Source: a virus. From it: a DNA stretch of 64,000 bases. Shown piece after piece: positions 59,529-64,000 of the stretch; positions within the stretch are counted from its first letter, which is position 1, and every line of letters begins with the position of its first letter. The position numbers were made by a program, and so were the translations under genes. The stretch lies in the IMG/VR virus record IMGVR_UViG_3300040801_002923, positions 1-64,000 of that record. One strand, 5' to 3'. A model generated the notes under the pieces. The model was not told the origin of the DNA and made no database searches. It was given only the letters and a program-made list of their open reading frames with translations.

Positions 59529-60653
59529 ATGTACACAGATCAAGACAAATTCATTCACTGGTACAATGAAGTGTTCCGGTACGATCCACTCTACGCAGCT
59601 ATGTGGGAGACGGTCGAGGGTTCACCGTGGCACCGTGAGGCCAACGTCGGCGTTCACACCGATATGGTAGTCAGTCAATATCTAATGCTGTCCAACAGCG
59701 AAGGGCCGGGCATGCTGGATAGTGAGTGCTTTAACGTCCGCGGCGCTCTCGGATGTGCTTTCCACGACGTTGGTAAGCCGCCCGCTATGCAGATCAAATT
59801 CAAGGAAGATCGTGGGGAGTACAAAGCATTCCATGGTCATGAATTGATTTCAGCCCGCATGTGGGAAAATTGGGCTGTTGGTAACTGGAGCTTTTTGCAA
59901 CGTGAGTTCGGCTTCGAACCCATCGACATCTACACTGTGGGTTGGATGATCGAACATCATGTACCCTGGGCAACCAAGAAGGATGAAAAGCTCGACGCAT
60001 TTGCTGCAACAGCTTACACGACGCTGGGGCATTCATGTGCATGGACCGATATGTTAATGGCTGATCAGCGTGGACGAATCTCTGATTCGAGCCACCAGCG
60101 GTTTGAAGAGGCGCAGATCTGGATTTACGATCATGAAGAGCGTCGTGCTAAGGCTGAGTGGGGGTTCGAGCTGGTCACCGACAAGACGGTGTACATGCTT
60201 ATCGGCGCCCCAGGAGCTGGCAAATCGACGTACCGCCAGAAGCTGCTAGCGGAAAATCCCGGTGCAGCGGTTCTAAGCATGGACGATCTTCGGATCGAGT
60301 TCTATGGTGAGCCGTATGAGAATGCGTTTGCCAAAGCCTCGAAGGACAGCTCTTTCAACGCCAAAGTGGATGCACGGTACATCGACACACTTCGCCAGAA
60401 TGAAGTTGTGATTCTCGACAATACCAATACGGCGGCACGCGCACGTAAGCGCTGGCTCGCTCCGGCACGGGCTCGTGACTTTCGAATTGTTGCGGTGTTG
60501 TTCCCTGTGCAATTGCAGACGGTGCTTGACCGACAGCGGTCGCGAACCGACAAGACAATCCCGGATCAGGTTGTATCCGATATGTACAACCGTATGTCGT
60601 TGCCTATGATCGGCGATTTCGATGAGATTATCGTTCACGACGGCAACCTCTGA
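59529..60653 (+). CDS. HD-Pnk: HD phosphohydrolase fused to polynucleotide-kinase-like P-loop domain
   Basis: 374 residues from ATG 59529 (GAGGATAG upstream). The N-terminal HD domain has HREANVGVH, CAFHDVGKPP (HD 79-80), FHGHE (His 102, 104) and IEHH. The C-terminal kinase has P-loop GAPGAGKS (226-233), MDDLR (251-255) and a lid-like DRQRSRTDKT. The order matches bacterial HD-Pnk end-healing enzymes, which phosphorylate 5'-OH ends and remove 2',3'-cyclic or 3' phosphates. T4 does this with Pnk, built the other way round (kinase plus DxD phosphatase). Likely role: repair of tRNA or DNA cut by host defence nucleases. No ligase gene is in this window. Confidence 0.85.
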   Translation: MYTDQDKFIHWYNEVFRYDPLYAAMWETVEGSPWHREANVGVHTDMVVSQYLMLSNSEGPGMLDSECFNVRGALGCAFHDVGKPPAMQIKFKEDRGEYKAFHGHELISARMWENWAVGNWSFLQREFGFEPIDIYTVGWMIEHHVPWATKKDEKLDAFAATAYTTLGHSCAWTDMLMADQRGRISDSSHQRFEEAQIWIYDHEERRAKAEWGFELVTDKTVYMLIGAPGAGKSTYRQKLLAENPGAAVLSMDDLRIEFYGEPYENAFAKASKDSSFNAKVDARYIDTLRQNEVVILDNTNTAARARKRWLAPARARDFRIVAVLFPVQLQTVLDRQRSRTDKTIPDQVVSDMYNRMSLPMIGDFDEIIVHDGNL

Positions 60654-60656
60654 GCA

Positions 60657-60678
60657 AGCCCCCTTCTGGGGGCTTTGC
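60657..60678 (+). terminator. Rho-independent terminator after HD-Pnk
   Basis: AGCCCCC, loop TTCT, GGGGGCT, then TTG. It overlaps the region just before the next late promoter. Confidence 0.75.
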
Positions 60679-60680
60679 GC

Positions 60681-60686
60681 TAAATA
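60681..60686 (+). promoter_or_regulatory. Late promoter core (CTAAATAC) abutting the gene at 60693
   Basis: Core 6 nt (CGATCC) before the ATG, immediately after a terminator; no ribosome site. Confidence 0.7.
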
Positions 60687-60692
60687 CGATCC

Positions 60693-61241
60693 ATGGAACT
60701 CAAAGTAATCCGTGGTGACCGTCTACTGACTCAATTCAACGAAGACTCTACGTACAACCAACTATACACTGGGATTGTTCAGGCTTTCCCCAACACACGA
60801 AAGCGGCAGAATGCCACAGCTCCGGTTGTGGTTAGTCGTATTGAATATGTCCCGTATGTGAACAACGGTGTGCTACGGGTTGAAGCCGAAGCCCGCAATG
60901 GTCCCGGTCGATATCAACCCGTTATACAGTTTCGTGAAGTGAGCTTTGCAGAACAGGGAGCTAGTAACACCGTCACATTTAGAGCAGCAGACGGTCAGGA
61001 GTATGGCATCGTACCTATCCGTCTAGCGGGGTCAAATATCAAAGTTCGTTGCACGTGTCTCGACTTCTATCACAGATTCAGCATGCACAACCACTCTGAC
61101 GGTAGTTTAGCGGGCAATCCCCCACCTCCGTACGTTCCGAAGGGTGGGCGGCCATCGGTTAATCCAACGCAAACGCCCGGTGTGTGCAAACACATAATTA
61201 AGCTAGTAGAGCAGCTCAAGCGAGCTAGAATCGTTACTTAA
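60693..61241 (+). CDS. SWIM-like zinc-binding structural/accessory protein
   Basis: 182 residues. The C-terminal half has C-x-C (VRCTCLDF) and C-x-H (GVCKHIIK) separated by about 50 residues, the spacing of a SWIM-type zinc site, with a Pro-rich loop (GNPPPPYVPKGGRPS) between. I believe similar proteins are encoded among structural genes of cyanophage-like phages. Expressed late from a promoter abutting the ATG. Its end overlaps the end of the minus-strand gene by 8 nt. Exact function unknown. Confidence 0.75.
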   Translation: MELKVIRGDRLLTQFNEDSTYNQLYTGIVQAFPNTRKRQNATAPVVVSRIEYVPYVNNGVLRVEAEARNGPGRYQPVIQFREVSFAEQGASNTVTFRAADGQEYGIVPIRLAGSNIKVRCTCLDFYHRFSMHNHSDGSLAGNPPPPYVPKGGRPSVNPTQTPGVCKHIIKLVEQLKRARIVT

Positions 61242-62169
61242 CGACCTTACCGCCTTTCTTAAACGCGGCAGTGCTGGGCTTCGCAGGTTCTGCTTTGAAA
61301 CTCTCGAGAACAGCCTTCGCGCGCGCGTCAGCTTCCGCATCAATTTGAACTGAGGCGGCCTTGGGGGCACCTTCGGTAATTACAGGTTTGGCTGGAGCAG
61401 CCTTTTTGGCTTCTGCATTTTTCCGCTCAAGTTGAATCTCGCGGCGCTTTTTCTTCTCAGCTTCCTGTCGCTTGTGCTCACGAATAATTTGCTTAACGTC
61501 TTTATCGCTAGTTTTGGCTAGGGCAGAATCACCTGTCTTCTCTTCAGCAGCTAGCAGCTTCTTGGCAACGCGGCGCGCTTCCGTTAGAGCATCTTGATCC
61601 GCAAGCGGTTTAACATCTACCGGCTTTTTAGCTGGTGCTGGTTTGGCGTCCTCAATAATAGTCTCCGAAGACGTCAGACGAGAGATAATGTCCTTGACTT
61701 GATCTTCTGTGACATTATCTCCTGGTCGCGCTGGCCGCTGTACTACCCGCTTCTCAGGCACATGATCTTTGGCCTTTGGTTTCACCGGTGTGGTTGGCGC
61801 CGGCTCTTCGGTTACAGGCTTCGGTGCATCCGCCGCCCGCGACTCGACACGCATTTGCATGTCTTCGCGCTTTACGTAAATCTCCGGGGACTTACTAACG
61901 GTGATTTCGCCTCTATGGGCTTCGAAATAGTAGCCCGTGATCACAGCCGTCACAGTGAATGTGTATGTGGTAGGTACAAGGTATTGCATCTTCGGTAGGT
62001 CAACGCCCCATTTGCCGGGCTTCACACGCTTACACTCAAAACACATGTCAAATGGCTGAGACAAGATGTTGAAGCACACTTTAGCGTCACTATCATCTAG
62101 ACCTTCAACAACAAGGTCGAATTCAAAATAGTGCTCGCGGCTGTTGACGATAATCAGTTGTTCGCTCAT
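61234..62169 (-). CDS. Virion-associated protein with beta-rich head and long charged tail
   Basis: 311 residues. The N-terminal 110 residues look like an Ig-like or beta-sandwich domain (HYFEFDLVVEGLDDSDAKVC; PTTYTFTVTAVITGYYFEAH). The remainder is an extended Ala/Lys/Glu/Pro-rich tail (PVKPKAKDHVPEKRVVQRPA; EHKRQEAEKKKRREIQLERK) that may form a helix or tether. I recall similarly built structural proteins in cyanophages; a capsid-decoration role is possible. Start ATG 62169 follows AAGAGGATC and a late promoter at 62191-62196. Confidence 0.7.
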   Translation of the reverse strand: MSEQLIIVNSREHYFEFDLVVEGLDDSDAKVCFNILSQPFDMCFECKRVKPGKWGVDLPKMQYLVPTTYTFTVTAVITGYYFEAHRGEITVSKSPEIYVKREDMQMRVESRAADAPKPVTEEPAPTTPVKPKAKDHVPEKRVVQRPARPGDNVTEDQVKDIISRLTSSETIIEDAKPAPAKKPVDVKPLADQDALTEARRVAKKLLAAEEKTGDSALAKTSDKDVKQIIREHKRQEAEKKKRREIQLERKNAEAKKAAPAKPVITEGAPKAASVQIDAEADARAKAVLESFKAEPAKPSTAAFKKGGKVVK

Positions 62170-62190
62170 GAGATCCTCTTGTACAGAGCG

Positions 62191-62196
62191 TATTTA
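62191..62196 (-). promoter_or_regulatory. Late promoter core (CATAAATAC) for 61234-62169
   Basis: Minus-strand core 21 nt before the ATG at 62169, with a ribosome site between. Confidence 0.65.
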
Positions 62197-62204
62197 TGGG
62201 AGCC

Positions 62205-62660
62205 TTACCTCTTCTTCCTGAAGTTGAGGGCCTTAACGATGTTCTTGGAGATGCGTTGGATGTTCTGAGCAGCCACTCTCATTCGTTCTTCTGTCATATT
62301 CATGAAATTGGCCACACGAACAATCGTCTTCGCACGCTTAGCAGAAACAATGTATTCCTTTTCTGTGGTGGTTTCACCTATCGTGATTCGAAGGGTAACA
62401 TGATTCTTTTCACGGAAGATGTCAGGATACTCGGGGCGAACGTACCCTGGGTGATCCACAGGCTGATACAGGTTGCCAATCTCCCCAGGCGCCATGGGGT
62501 GGCTACCACCGCCGCCCGGGCGGACAATAACTTCGATCTTACCCGCTAGATGGAAAATGTGAGCTGTAATCAGTCCACCACTACATGCAGGTAAGCAACT
62601 GATGCCGCCTGTAATGATTTGGGTACAAACCTGCGACTCGGTAAGGGTCGTTTCTGACAT
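62205..62660 (-). CDS. Hypothetical virion protein
   Basis: 151 residues; ATG overlaps the stop of the upstream gene (TAATG). N-terminal half with Cys pairs and Gly-rich loops (ITGGISCLPACSGGLITAH; VRPGGGGSHPMAPGEIGNL). C-terminal half basic and helical (RMRVAAQNIQRISKNIVKAL, FRKKR). Function unknown; cotranscribed with a probable structural gene. Confidence 0.7.
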   Translation of the reverse strand: MSETTLTESQVCTQIITGGISCLPACSGGLITAHIFHLAGKIEVIVRPGGGGSHPMAPGEIGNLYQPVDHPGYVRPEYPDIFREKNHVTLRITIGETTTEKEYIVSAKRAKTIVRVANFMNMTEERMRVAAQNIQRISKNIVKALNFRKKR

Positions 62661-63238
62661 TACGGTTGTGGATCTCTCTCACAAACCTCAGCTGTGCTTG
62701 GTGTTCCGGTGCGATCTCTGAGCGTGAAGACAGTCAGAGGTGTCACCCCATCATCGTCAAACACAGTCAGGGTTTTAGCAGTGGTGTCAATGCGAGTACG
62801 GTTTGTGTGGTATTTGCGAACAAGATCAATTAGAGCTTCTATGTCCACAAGATCCAGCAAAATCTGTTCAGTATTCGAGAAAGTCGCGTTCGCCCGCCCG
62901 CCCATCGTAAAGACATCTGTATAAGCAGATTGATCAGCTTCCCATACGCCATCGGCAATCACCTCCGGCTCCGAGGCACAGCAGGCACCCTCTTGAAAGC
63001 GCTCAAATGGGCTGGAAATGCTACTGCCTCCGTCGGCGTCATATACGAAATCCTCACGAGGGTCAAAACCATCTACGTCAGTGAATTCATATTTGTACCA
63101 GCCGTTCGCTACCTCAACCATGGCACCATCATTTACAACTAGCGCATCGTCACTGAGTCGATAGATGTCGATAGTTGGTGTAAGACCTGTTTGTGGCGTG
63201 CCATTGTTTCGAAATCTGGCAGCGATGACTTTTGCCAT
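62660..63238 (-). CDS. Probable virion structural protein
   Basis: 192 residues from ATG 63238, chosen because AGGAG and a late promoter (63271-63276) lie just upstream; the frame is open to 63289 but that extension crosses the promoter. Beta-rich start AKVIAARFRNNGTPQTGLTP, then TIDIYRLSDDALVVNDGAMV and GWYKYEFTDV, a pattern seen in phage fibre- or capsid-associated proteins. A CC pair (EGACCASEP) lies mid-protein. Function unknown. Confidence 0.72.
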   Translation of the reverse strand: MAKVIAARFRNNGTPQTGLTPTIDIYRLSDDALVVNDGAMVEVANGWYKYEFTDVDGFDPREDFVYDADGGSSISSPFERFQEGACCASEPEVIADGVWEADQSAYTDVFTMGGRANATFSNTEQILLDLVDIEALIDLVRKYHTNRTRIDTTAKTLTVFDDDGVTPLTVFTLRDRTGTPSTAEVCERDPQP

Positions 63239-63270
63239 AACCCTTTGTGCTCCTGACGACGTTCGACTCG

Positions 63271-63276
63271 TATTTA
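63271..63276 (-). promoter_or_regulatory. Late promoter core (TATAAATACG) for 62660-63238
   Basis: Minus-strand core 32 nt before the ATG at 63238. Forms a divergent pair with the core at 63300-63305, 23 nt away. Confidence 0.7.
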
Positions 63277-63299
63277 TATCACCTTCCAAACGCGCTTCA

Positions 63300-63305
63300 T
63301 AAATA
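63300..63305 (+). promoter_or_regulatory. Late promoter core (CATAAATAAGG) for 63341 and 63601
   Basis: Core 35 nt before the ATG at 63341. Confidence 0.65.
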
Positions 63306-63340
63306 AGGCAAACACGTATACACAGGTTTCGGAGCGCTGA

Positions 63341-63586
63341 ATGAGCATGTTTTCCCTTCTTTCGGGTCTAGATCGAGACGCTAAAGCTGCAGCGGCGCTC
63401 GACCCCAATGCACCCAGTATCACATATCAGCAGTACGATATTCCGGTGAGCGGTGAGGAGACATGTGTCCTTATTCCAGAGCGAGAATGTAATAACTTTG
63501 AGAACGCCGTGATAGAAGCCGGTGAGCTCTCACAAATCAAACTGAAGAAGCTGGTGAGGGAACACCGCGGCATCTTCTCACAATAA
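63341..63586 (+). CDS. Small hypothetical protein
   Basis: 81 residues starting MSMFSLLSGLDRDAKAAAAL; CGGAG precedes the ATG. Two Cys in a short loop (EETCVLIPERECNNF) and a basic end (KLKKLVREHRGIFSQ). Expressed late with the next gene; function unknown. Confidence 0.65.
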   Translation: MSMFSLLSGLDRDAKAAAALDPNAPSITYQQYDIPVSGEETCVLIPERECNNFENAVIEAGELSQIKLKKLVREHRGIFSQ

Positions 63587-63600
63587 CCATAAGGTAGAAT

Positions 63601-64000
63601 ATGTCAGGAGTAGTCCTACTAAGACCAGTTGGTGGCGGCGGATCAGGAACGTCAAATATCACGATCAGTACGATTAACGGCCAGCTGGTACCTACATTTC
63701 AGGACACCACACGTTCAAAGCAGCTTAGCGTTACAGATCACCCAGTTGTGTGGTCTGAAAATAGGCTACGCGACCGCGATTGGCTAAATATTGGTAATGC
63801 CGTCGATGCTGTGAGTGGTTATATTGCTGACCTCAATGGAACAATTGTGAGTGCCGTTGCACAATGTGAGAGCACAGGAGTTGCGGAAAAGGAAATCCAC
63901 GTGTTCGTAAATGGCACAGATCAGGGAAGTTTGGGTATTTTAGGTCCGGGAACTGGAGTGACCTTTATAAATACATCAACAGACATTGACTTTAACCAAG
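63601..64000 (+). CDS. Virion structural protein, N-terminal part (runs off window)
   Basis: An open frame of 133 codons starting MSGVVLLRPVGGGGSG, with AAGGT upstream. The Gly-rich start followed by beta-rich sequence (NITISTINGQLVPTF; WLNIGNAVDAVSGYIADLNG) is typical of tail fibre or spike N-termini. No stop before the window ends. Probably a fibre or adhesin gene. Confidence 0.7.
   Translation, partial: MSGVVLLRPVGGGGSGTSNITISTINGQLVPTFQDTTRSKQLSVTDHPVVWSENRLRDRDWLNIGNAVDAVSGYIADLNGTIVSAVAQCESTGVAEKEIHVFVNGTDQGSLGILGPGTGVTFINTSTDIDFNQ

Noticed and set aside
1-64000. CRISPR array, IS element, integrase or attachment site
   Set aside because: No regularly spaced repeats, transposase or integrase motifs were found; the only mobile element seen is the intein.

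Overview
The window is a 64 kb stretch of the genome of a T4-like contractile-tailed phage (myovirus). The evidence is a nearly complete T4-type morphogenesis set: baseplate gp48-like, gp53, gp5, gp25 and gp6; portal gp20; a small gp67-like core protein; prohead protease gp21; scaffold gp22; major capsid gp23; neck proteins; gp15; sheath gp18; tube gp19; head completion gp4; terminases gp16 and gp17. It also has the late sigma factor gp55, the recombination nuclease gp46/gp47, and many T4-type late promoters (core TAAATA). Gene order and protein style resemble marine cyanophage-like T4 relatives more than enteric T4. No photosynthesis gene, tRNA or CRISPR is present, so the host cannot be named. 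A bicarbonate-transporter gene hints at an aquatic host; this is inference.

Layout. 1-26409 (minus strand) is the baseplate and fibre block. Reading from its 5' end it contains a packaged-looking nucleotidyltransferase, gp48-like, gp53, a hub protein, gp5, gp25, gp6, a giant 3054-residue protein, several fibre/structural proteins, a 1449-residue fibre, a terminator, a sulfotransferase, and the start of another structural gene. 26500-35518 (plus strand) is an early/middle block: gp55, gp47, gp46 carrying an intein, eight small overlapping unknown genes, a PD-(D/E)XK nuclease, a structured non-coding region, and an XPD/DinG-like helicase. 35515-36521 (minus) holds two overlapping tail-chaperone-like genes. 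36639-58290 (plus) is head, neck and tail: tape measure, portal, core, protease, scaffold, capsid, three small genes (two with capsid-targeting-like N-termini), neck, sheath, tube, gp4 and terminase. 58347-61241 (plus) is accessory: a small protein, an SbtA-family bicarbonate transporter, an HD-Pnk end-healing enzyme and a SWIM-like zinc protein. 61234-64000 has structural genes on both strands with divergent late promoters.

How it works together. gp55 would direct host RNA polymerase to the TAAATA promoters in front of virion genes. Two patterns stand out. First, eight late promoters lie only 4-8 nt before a start codon without a Shine-Dalgarno site, predicting leaderless late mRNAs. Second, at three genes a hairpin overlaps the promoter and covers the translation start in readthrough RNA, but would be lost from RNA started at the late promoter.

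The strongest unusual features are: (1) a class 3-type LAGLIDADG intein splitting the Walker A P-loop of gp46; (2) an SbtA-family transporter; (3) a slippery GTTTTTT, 7-nt spacer and stem-loop joining the two tail-chaperone-like genes; (4) an in-frame amber codon in a neck gene, in a genome where TAG stops are rare and mostly backed up; (5) a roughly 370-nt multi-hairpin non-coding region; and (6) an HD-Pnk repair enzyme.
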